A stretch of DNA of 64,000 nucleotides from Neopestalotiopsis rosae. Its lineage: Eukaryota > Ascomycota > Sordariomycetes > Amphisphaeriales > Sporocadaceae. The notes below the pieces were generated by a model. That model searched no databases. It was not told the DNA's origin and worked only from the letters and a program-made list of their open reading frames with translations. The DNA is taken from NCBI GenBank assembly GCA_023078685.1, contig JALGAS010000002.1, forward strand, positions 1,550,001-1,614,000, in the 5' to 3' direction. The number at the start of each line of letters is the position of its first letter. Positions within the stretch are counted from its first letter, which is position 1. The position numbers were made by a program, and so were the translations under genes. This document shows, piece by piece, positions 13,102 to 24,487 of the stretch.

Positions 13102-14779
13102 ATGGAGGACTTGATGACAGCGTTGATGGAGCTGGACGCGAGCGCTCTCTTCCTGCTCAGCGTCACGGTCCTGGCCTTTCTGGTGCCCGTCGTCATCATC
13201 CTCCCGCCCGTCCGGCCGAGCAAGAGCGACGCGCTGCTGCAGACGCACTCGCTCGCCGCCGTCGCGCCCGCCCGGAGCGGCCTGCGCACGCAGTACTCGG
13301 AAAAGGCACACGCCGGCAGCGTCGACGGCAGGCCGCCCGCCGTACAGGCCCTCGTCGTCTACCCCATCAAGTCGTGCCGCGGCGTCGAGGTGACCAAGGC
13401 CCGGGTCCTGCCGCAGGGTCTGCAGTATGACCGCCTCTTCACCTTTGCCCAGCTCAAGTCTCAGTTCCCCGTCCCCGTCGACGAGGTGGACGGCGACGAC
13501 AACGACGATGAGGAAAAGGAAAAGTCCAGGCACTCGTGGACTTTCATCACGCAGCGCCAGTTCGCCCGCCTCGCCACCCTCGAGGTCGAGCTCTGGCTCC
13601 CCGACGAGATGAAGCTCCGCAAGCAGAGCATCGCGCACACGGACGAGGCCTTTCTGATCCTGCGCTTCCCCTGGCGGGCGCGCGGCTTCTGGCGCGGGCT
13701 GGCAGACACGGTCTCGGCCAGGCTGACCAAGGGCCTGCTCCGGGGCCAGCCCGAGATCGAGGTGCTGCTGCCCGTCAACTTCCCCACGGCGGACGCGGCC
13801 AAGGCCGAGGGCTACACGTACGAGGACGTGACGGTCTGGAGCGACCGCGTCACGGCGCTCAACCTGGCGGCCGCCCTGCCCGAGGAGCTGCGTCTCTACC
13901 TCGGCGTCAGCAACAAGCTGGGCCTCTTCCGCATCGACCCGGCGCACCTGCGCGAGAACAACCACGGCAACGCCCCCAAGCGCGACGACCTTGGCTGGCA
14001 GCCCGTGTCGGCCTTCCAGGATGGGGTGAGTCCTAATGTTGTGAATTTATTGCAAGCAAAACCACCGCGAGCCGGTCTCGCGGCGTCCCTCGCTTCGTCT
14101 GCTTCTTCAGCGTCTGCTTCTGCTCCTGCTTCTTCTGCTTCTGCTTCTCCCCTTTCCAGGACCCAGGGACCATCCAAACCCCAGGAGGCCGAAATCGACC
14201 ATAGAGGATTATTTCCAACGCTAAACAACTTCCCGCAGTATCCCCTTCATATCCAAAACATCTCCAGTGTCCAGGCCTTTAGCAAGCAAGTCCCCAAGGA
14301 TCCCGAACTTAAGCAGCTCAGCGTGATGAGATTCCGTCCGAATATTATAGGTAAGTCCATACCATCTCACTAGCCATTAGAAGGAAAAAACGAAAAACCA
14401 AATCAACAATATTTTACTAATCCTCGATCAAGTATCCGGCGCCCCCGCCTACGACGAAGACACCTGGCAGCAGATCCGCCTGGAGCAAGGGACCTCGGGC
14501 CTCTACCGCCCCCTGCAGCTCGACATATCCTGCCGCACGACGCGCTGCCGCCTCCCCAACGTGGACCCGGACACGGGCGACCGCCACCCGCGCCAGCCCG
14601 ACAAGTCCCTCCGCGCCCTCCGCAACGTCGACCCGGGCGCGCCCCGGACGGGCTGTCTGGGCGTACAGGCGTGCCCGCTTTTCGAGGACGCCGTCGACGA
14701 GGAGGACCGCGAGGGCTGGATCGGGGTCGGCATGGAGGTTGAGGTGGAGAAACGGGGTGATCACTTTTATCGGGATTAA
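13102..14779 (+). CDS. MOSC-domain protein (mARC-like molybdenum cofactor protein), membrane-anchored
   Basis: Probably a membrane-bound molybdenum-cofactor enzyme of the mARC/MOSC family, which reduces N-hydroxylated compounds; the substrate here is unknown. Exons are 13102-14025, 14239-14350 and 14433-14779, giving about 460 aa. An N-terminal hydrophobic helix (LFLLSVTVLAFLVPVVIIL) follows the chosen ATG; an in-frame ATG at 13012 would add 30 residues. The MOSC N-terminal beta-barrel begins at VQALVVYPIKSCRG. The C-terminal MOSC domain has FRPNIIVSGAPAYDED and RCRLPNVDPDTG, the family's cofactor-binding region. Intron 1 is 213 nt, a multiple of three and stop-free, so reading it through would add a Ser/Ala-rich insert. 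Splicing it joins FQDG to YPLHIQN, as expected. Exon 1 is markedly GC-rich compared with its flanks. Confidence 0.88.
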
Positions 14780-15136
14780 TACATGTCTAGAGAGGACGCA
14801 TCGGGATCATTACATTTAGCAGATAATGAAGCAAGACATGTTGCGCTTTCTACGCGTGATTAGTTTCGAATTCGTGTCTCACTGTGATGTCACATGGCAG
14901 AAGTCAAAAGTATTCGTGAAAATGGTATTCATAAACGAGAAACTGCCAACAAATGCTGTCCAATCCCAAAACAGACCCTTTAGCCAAACATGGATATCTG
15001 CCGATGCTGCTCGCAATACTGCTTGATACCGAGGTATAGTCCCTTCTATAAGTCACACGTGATCCACCGTCATTTCTTCATTATTCTTCGTCACCATGTA
15101 TGTAACTTTCATGTTTTGCTACTAACTTCAAGCAGC
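14780..15136. other. Convergent intergenic gap, nothing recognised
   Basis: This 357-bp gap separates the 3' ends of the MOSC gene (+) and SMC2 (-). It presumably holds both 3' UTRs. I saw no ORF or RNA gene. Confidence 0.6.
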
Positions 15137-18100
15137 TCACTTGAAGTCTGCAGCAGTCAGTGCCTGAACGTGACTTGTTCCTTCGCTAAATCTCGTCCTG
15201 AAAATGCGGTTGGCGTTCTGGAACATGCCGTCCTTGAGTGAGACAACGATGAACTGTGAGCCCTTGAAACGAGTCTTGATCAGACGACCAATATTTTGTG
15301 TATGCGACAGATCCAAAGCGGCATCAACCTCGTCTAGAATATACATGGGTGCCGGCTTAAATTGTAGTAGGGCCATGATGAGGGATAACGCAACCAGTGA
15401 TCTGTTTGTCTTATTAGCTCGTGTTTCTTTTGTGTAAATGGAATAGTGATGAGGGAAACATACCTTTGACCACCAGACAATTCTGTAAGACTTTGCTTCC
15501 ACACTTTACCCAAACACACCTTAACTTCGAGACCCTCGTTGATGGTCTTGCCCTCGGGAGGATCGAGCTTGGCGAAACTGCCTCCTGGAAGGAGTTCTTC
15601 AAAAATGTGTCCAAAATCGCCATTCACCTTCTCCCAAGTCTGATGAAGGGCCTTCTTCTTGTAGTCATCCAGACTGACAATGGTTTCCTCGATCTTGCGC
15701 TTGTCACGAATGACTGTCCTCATCATGTGTTTCAAGGCGACCTCCTTCTTCTCAACAGAGTCAATCATGTTCATGACCTTGGGGTTGATTTTCTTCTTCA
15801 TGCCCTGGAAACGTTCTGTCAAGGTCTTGAGCGTTGCCTTGCATTCGCCAATGTTTTGACCTGTGAAGTCGTATGGCGTTCCGGAGCGACCAAAGTTGTC
15901 CTTCTCGTCAGCGATCCACTCGTGTGCCTGCTCCATGCGCTCAAGTTCTTGACCAGCTTGTTGCTGCTCCTTGTGGAATTTTTCCACAGTGTGACCCAGC
16001 TTCTGCAGCTCGAGGTTCTCCTCAGCAACACGAGAGTTCTTGGAGCGAGTAGCGTCTTCGAGCGCTCGCAATTCGTCGTCGAAGAGAGTCAGCTTCGCCC
16101 GTTCTTCGTCCAATTGTGCTTGAGCTTCATCATGGGTTTCTTGCAGAGTCGATTGCTTCTTGACAAGCTCCTCAACCTCTTCTTGCTGAGATTTGATGGC
16201 AAGCTCGACTTCCTGCAATTGCTCCCTTGCAGCCGCAAGATCACCAGAGACCTGCTCAGAATCGAGCTGAGCACCCTGAAGCTCCTTTTGCAAGCTCTTT
16301 ACATTGCTCGAATTCTTTGCCAAAGTAGCTCGGAGCTTATCCAGAGAAGCTTGCAATTCGATCAGCTTGGAATCCTTGTTGTCTTCGAAATCCTTCATGT
16401 CTTTTTCAATACGTTTGACATCTGCGTTGGCCTCGGTTTGGCGCTTTTTGGCGTCGGCGCTATCCGTCTTGAGTTGAGTGATTTGCTCCTTCATGTTCGC
16501 AACTTCCTGAATGATCGAGGATGAAGAATTGCCACTGATTTGCTCTTGAGCAAGCTTGATCTCGTGGGTCTTGAGGTCAAGGTCTTGCTTGATCTTGCGC
16601 GCTTGGTCGAGCTTGGCCTTCTCTTTGGCCATTTTCCCTTGCAGTTCCGTCAACGATGACTGAGCTTCACGGAGTTGCCTGTTGATGTCGTTGAGCTTTT
16701 GCATAGTCACAAGCACACCGCTGGAGTTCGGAGCGCTACCACCAGAAAGGGTGCCAGATGGGTCGTAGGAGTCACCCTCCAGAGTGATACTCCTCATCCT
16801 CACATTCGGGTCAAAGGTCACTCTCTTGGCAGTCTCTGCGTCTTGACAGACAAGAGTGTTGCCAAATACGTACTCCATGGCAGCAGATACCTCCTCGTCA
16901 TAGCCAACCAAGGAGAGGGCCAGGTCGACCTTGCCGGGAGCAATCTTCTGGGCAGTAGCAATAGTCTGTGCTGATGCCTTGAACGTTGAAATCTTGTTGA
17001 GCGGAATGATGGTGACCCGCTTTCGCAGCTTACCGCCCTGGAGGAGTTGGGTGCCAGTGACTTCGGTGTCCACCACAACATTGTACAAGCGACCACCAGC
17101 GCAGATCTCCAATGCGGTTCCCGCCTTTGTATGCTCCTTGTCGAGACTAAAGAGCTGTGCTACCAAACCCTTGACCTTGGAGCGGTCAAAGTTGGGAGTT
17201 GGGTCGGCGTAATTGAAGTCAATATTGGCCACTTTGCGCTTGAGCGCATCCGCTTCTTGTCTCAACCCCCTGATTCTCTGCTGTAATGCCGATTCTTCCT
17301 TATACATGGCCTCTTCTTGACCAGGCTCGAATCCCAGCTTGGCAAGTTGCGCCTCGAGTTTCTGAGATTGAGCTTGAAGGCCTTCAATATCCTGGAGCAA
17401 TGATGCATTCTGCTCTTTTGCTTTCTTGGCGCGAGGCTCTTCTTCCTTGATCCTCTTTTCGAGATGGTTGATCTTCAGTTTCGCTTGTTCCTGTGTTGTG
17501 GCGGCGGTTGCAGCGCGATTTCTGGCGTCTGACAGCTGACCCTGGTAACCACTTTCTTGTCCTTCCTTGGATGCTACACCAGTCTGAAGTGTTTGTAAGA
17601 GTTCTTCCTTGGATTCGGCCTCCTGGTGCTGCTTGATATCTTCATCCTTGGCTGCGTCATAGCTCGCTTTGATCTTTTCATAGGCCTCGGTTTTTTCCTT
17701 TAGCGAAGCCTCAAGCTCCGCCACATTGCGCTCGACCGAAGCCTTGCGCTCTTCTTCCTCGGCCTTGCTCGAATTTTTCAGGTCCATAACGGTTGCCAGT
17801 CGTACAAGCTCATTGGAGTGTTTCTTGACTTCTTCCTCGAGGGCTCTGGCTTTGCCACCCTTCTTGATCTCCTTGTCCTTTTGGGCCTTTACTCTGTCGA
17901 CTTCCTCCTGCAAATTGGAGATTTCGCTCTTCAACCGAGTTGTGGACTCCTCGAGTTCCTTTTGGCGTTGCTTCTTGTTTCCAAGATCTGTACCTGACTG
18001 TGCTAGCTTCTCTTGATATCTGATATAGTCGTGGGCCACGACCACCCTCGTTAGGCGCTCAAGGTCGTTTTGTGTCTGTTGGAAATCCAAAAAGGCTCGC

Positions 18101-18870
18101 TTTTCTGTGCGTAACTTTTCCAATTTGGGCTCAATCTCATCGCGCAACAGCTCTGTGAGTTCTTGTAATTTCATTTCCTTCTTGGCCATGGTCTTGAGCG
18201 CCTTGTCTCGCCTATCCTCGAACATTCGTGTGCCGGCTGCTTCCTCGATCATGGCCAGGATTTCGACTGCCTTCATGTTCAAGACCTTGGTGATTCGACC
18301 CTGCATGATCAAGAAATTTGGGTTGTTGATGTTGAGTTGGACAGACTGAAAGAGGTTTTGCACCGTCTGCTGTTGTGCTCGGTGTCCATTGATAAGATAT
18401 TTTGTCGTGCCTCCAAGCACAATCTGTCTCGTTACACTGATGGTCGCATACTCCTCGAAACCGATCGGCGACGTGTTCTTGTCCCTATTGTCGAAGACGA
18501 TTGTGACGCTTGCCTTTGTCACGCCGGCTTGGCCGCGCTTGTAGATCAAATCCTTTCCAGAAACATTAGTCGTCTGCGCGGTAGACGGTTCGTTGCAAGG
18601 ATGTGGTTTACCTGTAGGTTTTGCGCTCGCACTGTTGTCATATTTGTGATACCGAGAACGAAACAAATCGCATCGAGAATGTTGGACTTTCCCGAACCGT
18701 TCAGTCCGGTAATGGAGTTGAAACTCTCGTCCCTATTAGAAATGGGGGGTTAGCTGCATACAATCTGTGTTGACAGTACGGTCGCAAGAGGGGTTGCCTC
18801 ACCATCCCGATACTACTGTGCGTACGGCATACGACTTGAAGCCGTCTATGATCAGCTCGATGACCCTCAT
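15137..18870 (-). CDS. SMC2: Condensin subunit SMC2 (structural maintenance of chromosomes protein 2)
   Basis: ATPase core subunit of condensin, paired with SMC4, for mitotic chromosome compaction. Exons are 18870-18803, 18732-18612, 18552-15464 and 15401-15137, with introns of 70, 59 and 62 nt. The product is 1180 aa, the usual SMC2 length. The start [15 protein letters not shown] is the canonical SMC2 N-terminus. Walker A is GLNGSGKS, near residues 33-40. Long coiled coils flank a hinge at about 515-675. The ABC signature LTELSGGQR is split by intron 3, near residue 1090, and Walker B is [10 protein letters not shown] near 1115. All ATPase motifs are intact. It faces the CUE1-like gene across a 1.4-kb divergent region. 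Confidence 0.97.
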
Positions 18871-20276
18871 ATTGTCTATCCGGGGTTCTGTGTCGGCTGA
18901 TTCCTGTGTTGTTAGTACATTTGGGTGTTGATGACTTCCTCTACGCCTGCCCGATATCCAAAGCCCAGCAACGCTTTTGCTTAAGACACCGCGTTTATTT
19001 ACCAAATAATGCGCCTGCCAATCAGCATCGAGCTCGCACTCAGCACAGACCAGTCGTGGCCTGCCCATGTCGCTCTGCCCAAGGCGGGGCAGCCTTTTGT
19101 GCCGCGGGCGGTGAACAGCAGGTAACGCGGGTCCCGGCCGCTGCCTGGACTGGGTGGGGCGGTCAGAGACGGCACAATTCTGGCCTTCCGATACCTATAA
19201 ATTCGCCCTCTCCCTCCGCCAATTTTACACATTTTCTCCTTTCCTCCTTAGCTCTCTTTGCCTATTTGGCTTTGATCAAGTGTAGTATCTGTTCTGTTCA
19301 GTTTAATCTCTGAACCGAGGTCAACTGGCCTCGTCAAGATTAATCATATTTTTTCGAGCGGGTTGTAGTCCGCTGGGCATGTCCTATGACTACATCCACA
19401 GCGTCCCTGGTATTTTCACTACCACCAGGCTGACGCGAACCCTCGTCTTCATTGCAACTCTCCAGCTGGTCTGGGGATGTGAAGAAGAATCGTCATGAGC
19501 GTGTCTTGAAGTGTCTACACGAATGGTACAGTTTGCACGAACTGTCGGTAGTTCCATGGTCTATGCCCGTGCTATCGTCATATCTGTGAGACCTCGCAGC
19601 ATATTGACACGATTTAATTGTTCCTGCCTAAGTAAATCTGTAAGCATGTGCAACCTCTACTCTGGCTTTTCTAGTTTACAATCATGAGTGAAGGCATTCA
19701 TAGTATGCTAAAGAATCCGGAATATTGACCAAGACGCTTTGTGATGCTGGAGATGTTTGCAGTATTGTAGGTCGATCTTGGCAAGAAGGTCATGATCGGC
19801 TCGCAAATTCGTACTTCTATCACATCTACGTCCATCACATCTACGTCCATCACATCTACGTCCATCACATCTACGTCCTCCAACAATTCTATTCGCAATT
19901 GGAATGCTGAGGGATCATTGATCGTCAAGGTTATGGGCGATTGCCTCAGCCCACTGCATACCAAAAAGGTTACCGTTGGTAGGTACCTTGTTGCTATGCG
20001 TAATTGTTCTGAGCCGCCAACGGTCGGATCCCGGCTCGCCAAGCTTTCCCACCCACGCGACAGCTCAACTAGCCAGCCGCTGTAACTCGGCCATCGTCGT
20101 CAGTAGAATCACTTACTACTTGCTAACTATGCCAACTATCTAATCTCATTAAACACCCCCTTCTTCGCACTGCTTCGCCTCCACCACCCTGCCAGTATCT
20201 TCCTGTAGACCTCTTCTTCATCCCACACATCGAAGCTCGAATTCAGTAATACCAAAACATCAGCCATCTGACAACC
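18871..20276. other. Divergent promoter region between SMC2 and the Cue1-like gene
   Basis: About 1.4 kb without a convincing gene. It holds a 15-bp tandem array at 19821-19880. The short open frames across that array are by-products of the repeat. Presumably it contains the promoters and 5' UTRs of both flanking genes. Confidence 0.6.
19821..19880. repeat. Tandem repeat, 4 copies of a 15-bp unit
   Basis: The unit CACATCTACGTCCAT is repeated four times head to tail; the last copy ends CTC instead of CAT. It lies about 400 bp upstream of the Cue1-like start. The 15-bp period keeps it open in several frames (Asp-Val-rich on the minus strand), which explains the spurious ORFs. Confidence 0.95.
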
Positions 20277-20965
20277 ATGGCGGACGAGCAAATATCACTG
20301 TCCTCGCTCATCTTTGTTGTCGTCATCTCTGGCTTGGCGATTAGATACTTCTTCTTCTCTGGGTCGACCGCGACACAGTCAGCACGGAGACAGTCCCCCC
20401 GCGATGCCGCCGGCGCTGCGAGGGCAAGAGAGGCCGCTGTCGAGAGGATACAGCAAATGTTCCCCCAAGTCGACCGGCGGGCCATACTGTGGGATCTGCA
20501 GCGCACGGGGGGTAGCGTACAGGCCACGACGGAGAGGATTCTAAGCGGCCGAGTCGAGACGGTACGATTGACCCTATATCCATGATTTACTCTCCTTATC
20601 TAGCCTTTTGATTCTACGCTCCCCCTCACCAATAAGGCTCTTGGACTGACACGATTCCTTGTTTTCAGCCCCCAGTGACGTTTCAACCACCACCTCCACC
20701 TAGCTCGCCCACGCCTCCAGCCCAAGCCTCGATCGCAAAGGCACCATCAAAGCCAGCAGAACCAGATCTGATCACCAGGTACAACTTGCAAAGTAAAGTG
20801 AGCGGAGGCACCGACGAGGCTGCAGATGGCAAGAAGGGATGGAGCTCGAACCGCGATGAACGTCAAACTGCGCTCCAACGGCGGCGAGACGAGATGATCC
20901 TCGCAGCCAGAAAGAAGATGGAAGAGAAACTCCGAGCTGAAAAAGAAGCTGGCCAGAGCGCATGA
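20277..20965 (+). CDS. CUE1: Cue1-like CUE-domain ER membrane protein (ERAD E2 recruiter)
   Basis: Probable equivalent of yeast Cue1, which anchors and activates the ubiquitin-conjugating enzyme Ubc7 at the ER membrane for ER-associated degradation. Exons are 20277-20561 and 20669-20965 around a 107-nt intron, giving 193 aa against about 203 in yeast. Order: an N-terminal membrane helix (SLIFVVVISGLAIRYFFF), a CUE domain at about residues 48-92 containing the MFP motif (IQQMFPQVDRRAI), a Pro-rich linker, then a charged C-terminal helix (RRRDEMILAARKKMEEKLR) where the Ubc7-binding region is expected. The architecture matches Cue1. The gene name is by architecture and length, not by alignment. 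Confidence 0.82.
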
Positions 20966-21624
20966 GAAAACAAACCCGAAACACTCAGAACCATACCATG
21001 ACATTGGCATCAGCTTTGGGACGTGGCGTCAACAAGATTGCATAAAAGAGCCAGTGGCCATGCGCCACGCAGTTTCGATGTTGCCCACTTGCGAATCACT
21101 GTAACATCGATATCTTGCGTCTTGGATGCATGGCCCGTCAATATAGACAAATAGCAGCGATATCTTGGTTTTCCAATGCAGGAACTCTTGTGACAGAAGA
21201 TCCACCGACTTGAGATACGATGCCCGTATTTGCGGTGAAGCAGCAACAAAATTGCAACTAGAACGCAAAAGGTCACTTGTTCTAGAAGGAAGTCCGATAT
21301 TGAGGTACAACAAATTTGTATGAAGAACCACGGTCATGGTAGCAAGCCGGATGGATGTGATAGAGAAGTGGTCTGTTAAAATGCTGAAAGAAAAGCAATC
21401 TATGTTTCAGATCTATCCTAGATCTACGTTCTATAATCTCAAATCAAGCATCACTGGTATATTCTAACTCCTGACCATCCCAGATGAACGCCAAAACAAC
21501 CAACGGCAGGACCCAAAACGCCCTCCATGCAAGACATAATGTTTCATAACATCGTTAATCGGCGTTACTACCGATGGACAGCGTAAATGCAGAACTGTGC
21601 AAGACATCCAACACTGCTAACGGC
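20966..21624. other. Convergent intergenic gap, nothing recognised
   Basis: 659 bp between the Cue1-like gene (+) and the unassigned membrane-protein gene (-). Short open frames on the minus strand do not resemble proteins. It includes a small direct repeat of CGATATCTTG about 55 bp apart. Confidence 0.5.
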
Positions 21625-22778
21625 TCACCACTCGTAGGGTTTCCTCCAGCGAAACCCAACGATTCCGCCGCCCTCATCAGCAGCAGCAACAGGCGCCCCA
21701 TTCATATCATCATCATGGGACCACGTCTCTCTTGTAGTACTGGTCTGCTGCTGCTGCTGCCGCCGGATGCGGTCCATGCCCTTGCCGTAGCCCTCCTGGA
21801 TGCCGCCCGTGACGCTGTCCATGGTCCAGGAGACGACCTGGCCGATGCGGCCCCTCTGCATGGCGTTGATCCGGGCCGTCCAGGCCACGCTGTGCCTCCC
21901 GACCGAGTTGACCAGGTCGTAGCCGTTGGCGGCGACCCAGCGCGAGAGCTGGTACTCGCGCTCGAGGTGGGCGCCGGCGCGCACGGCCGAGAGGAACAGG
22001 CACCAGAGCATGTGGCCGACGAGGATGAGGCCAATGACGGCGTACTGCACGGCGTCGGCCAGGAACGTCCTCCCGCGGTCCGTGGGGCGGGCGATGGCCA
22101 TGCCGGCCATTTGCGGCGGCGGCCGCGGGTGCTGCGCGAGCCACGGCGCCGCGGACAGGATCTTGGCCGTCTCGCCGTGGTCGAGCTGGTCCGGACACGC
22201 CCGCAGGTAGTAGGCGACGGCGTCAATGTAGGCGCTGCGCTCGAACCCGCTGTCGTGCAGCTCGTTGGCGGCGTCGGTGGCCAGTTGGGCGCCTGTGGTT
22301 TTTTTGGTGTCGTGTTGTCAAGTGTGTGTGTGTGGTGCGGTTCCGCGCTATCACATGCCAAAAAAAGCCAAGGTAGCAAAAGATACTTGTGGTCATCCGC
22401 GATATTCTTAGTTCCTTTTTTTTCTCCCTCGCTCCCGTCGCTCAGACCGATAAACTCTTGAATACGATCACTGAACTCACCTTGGCGCGCATATCTCCAC
22501 TTGATACCAGAGGGGGACCATCGTTGGTCAACGGCGTCGTGCGATTGCCCGTCGAAGTTTTGCGGAAGACGTTGTTGCTGCTGTTGCGCATGAATTGCGA
22601 CTTCCCGTACGTGGTGGGGCTGCGGTTGTTGTTGAGTCGTAGATGGCAACGGCCCTTCCAACAGTCTCCGAATATCCGTCTGACGTCGAGGGTTGTCAAT
22701 GTCCTTGACGGAGCGCAAAAGATGGCGCACGAGCTGTTCGTATCGTATGTCGTCTTTGGTGGCGTCTGGAGTGGCCAT
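21625..22778 (-). CDS. Unassigned single-span membrane protein, glutamine-rich
   Basis: I do not recognise the family. Exons are 22778-22481 and 22292-21625 around a 188-nt intron, giving 321 aa. The splice joins WRYARQG to AQLATDAANELHDSG in frame. Visible parts: a charged N-terminal helical region (KDDIRYEQLVRHLLRSVKD), Gln-rich tracts near residues 50-80, one hydrophobic segment near 175-200 (YAVIGLILVGHMLWCLFL), then an amphipathic conserved-looking stretch (SRWVAANGYDLVNSVGRHS) and a second Gln run (RRQQQQQTSTT). No signal peptide is visible. Exon 2 is very GC-rich. Topology suggests a tail-proximal membrane anchor in an internal membrane, but that is inference. Confidence 0.7.
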
Positions 22779-24487
22779 GATGCCGCACGAAGCAGCGAGA
22801 TGGCTGCTTTCTCTGGCTGTAATCGGCGATAATGAACTATTTGGTGCTGGGGATGTTGTGAGTTTTGCCGATGCGCTATAGCCTGGAGGTGATAATATTC
22901 TTGGTAAATTTGTGATTTCCTGCTCGCTGTTGTCGTCATGGAATGCAGCAGTAACTTGGCCGTGATAATATGATGAATAACAGAATGCGCCGTCGCCAGC
23001 AGAGGGCCGAGACTGAGAAGATGCGAAAGAGCAAAGTCTGGCAGACACTTCTGACAATCTTGGCCAAAAGAAAGAAGGCAGCATCCCTACTGAGTGGCTG
23101 CAGGATGTGATCATACCCTGGAATCCATGGATCATGCAGACGAATAGACGAAGAAAAAAAGGGCTCGCAGATTGTGAGAGATTCAGGCCCTTCTTCAATC
23201 ATGCCGGGCACTGTATCGCTAATAGACCGAGTAAAAGAATTCCTGTTTTTGCACATGCGCGGAATCAGGTTGCGTTGCGGTACCTCCCAAGTCAGGCCCC
23301 CCAAAGCTTGCTTACATACATTAGTTTTCTCTAGTAGTCGCATCGAGGAAATCATGGCTAGAAAAAGACGTTTACGATAGTTCCCGAGACGGCAGAGAGC
23401 TGGGCCAGAACCCGACATGAACTATGCAGACTTGAAACCTAGAAGGTCCGTCCCCTTACATTATCAATCAATGGCGCCAGAAGCTCAACTGTATGAAAGT
23501 GTAGGGAAGGCAGTTGATTGAATAAAGGCACCTAGACTTGAAGTCAACGAAATCGGATTGAGAGCATCTTGACTTGATGAGTACCAATCAAATGACACGT
23601 TGGATGTCGACTGATGGCATTCGTTGGGAGGGCTTGCTTGTCTGCCTTGATCACAGCATCCATCAGTTTTGCTACATGGGACTTGCTTGTTGCGTATACC
23701 CAGTCAGATGTCTACTGATAAGCGGGGTCCAACGCGCACACATGTGCAATGGCGATAAGCTCGCATAATGACAGGTCATGAGGTTTGACTTCTGTGGCAT
23801 ATGAAGTTGTATGCCTGGAGTTTTTGACGTTGAACACCTCGTTCCGACATCTATGTGTAGACAATCACTTTGCTCCACGAAAGCTTGTCCTTGGAATTCC
23901 CCCCATGTCCAAGTCTATCTTGGGTTCTGTTCAAGCTGGGCAATGGCATATTGACTTTTGGGAAGACTCAAATCAGAAGTTGATCTCAGCAGCATGTTCA
24001 CAATCGTTCATCCGGGACTTGGCTGCTTGGTCAACTTCGTTCCTACGCATGTATACTCCAACAGCCACGAAAAAAGATCGGCAAGATCATAAAAGAGGCT
24101 GAATTGGTGTCTATCGATTAATAGTAACCACTTAAACGTCTATTCTGGGACATTCTAGTCAGTGGCAAGCCAATCGATTTGGAGAACAACCTAGGGGTTA
24201 TGATTGGCCAAAATAGACTACCCAACGCGATTCTCCAAGGGGTCTTGAGGCCCGTGCCCAGAAATTTTCAGCGTGTTGGAGAAGAACGGAACAACGCGAT
24301 AAGCATTGGCTCGGAGCAGAAAAAAAGATAAAATTTCCCATTCGCAACATCACCACGTGCGTCTCTACAACCAAAAGCACACATAGAGAGATTACAATTC
24401 CTCTCAACCTGCCTTCCCATTCTTACTTTAATTTCTAAGGAAGTCTGTATATTCTTCATTCTTTGTATCATTGTTTTAATTCCAGGG
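22779..24487. other. Divergent intergenic region, nothing recognised
   Basis: 1.7 kb between the membrane-protein gene (-) and the MSS116-like gene (+). Open frames on both strands lack recognisable domains. Presumably it holds both promoters. Confidence 0.5.

Noticed and set aside
13069..13965. 298-codon minus-strand frame and other long frames over the MOSC gene
   Set aside because: GC-rich codon bias opens all frames; only the plus frame shows MOSC motifs.
15421..16524. 367-codon plus-strand open frame
   Set aside because: Antisense to SMC2 coiled-coil exons; Leu/Phe-rich by-product of Glu/Lys-rich codons. SMC2 motifs and length settle the strand.
21574..22461. 295-codon plus-strand frame
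   Set aside because: Antisense to the GC-rich exon 2 of the minus-strand membrane protein; Val/Gly/Arg/Ala-rich shadow.
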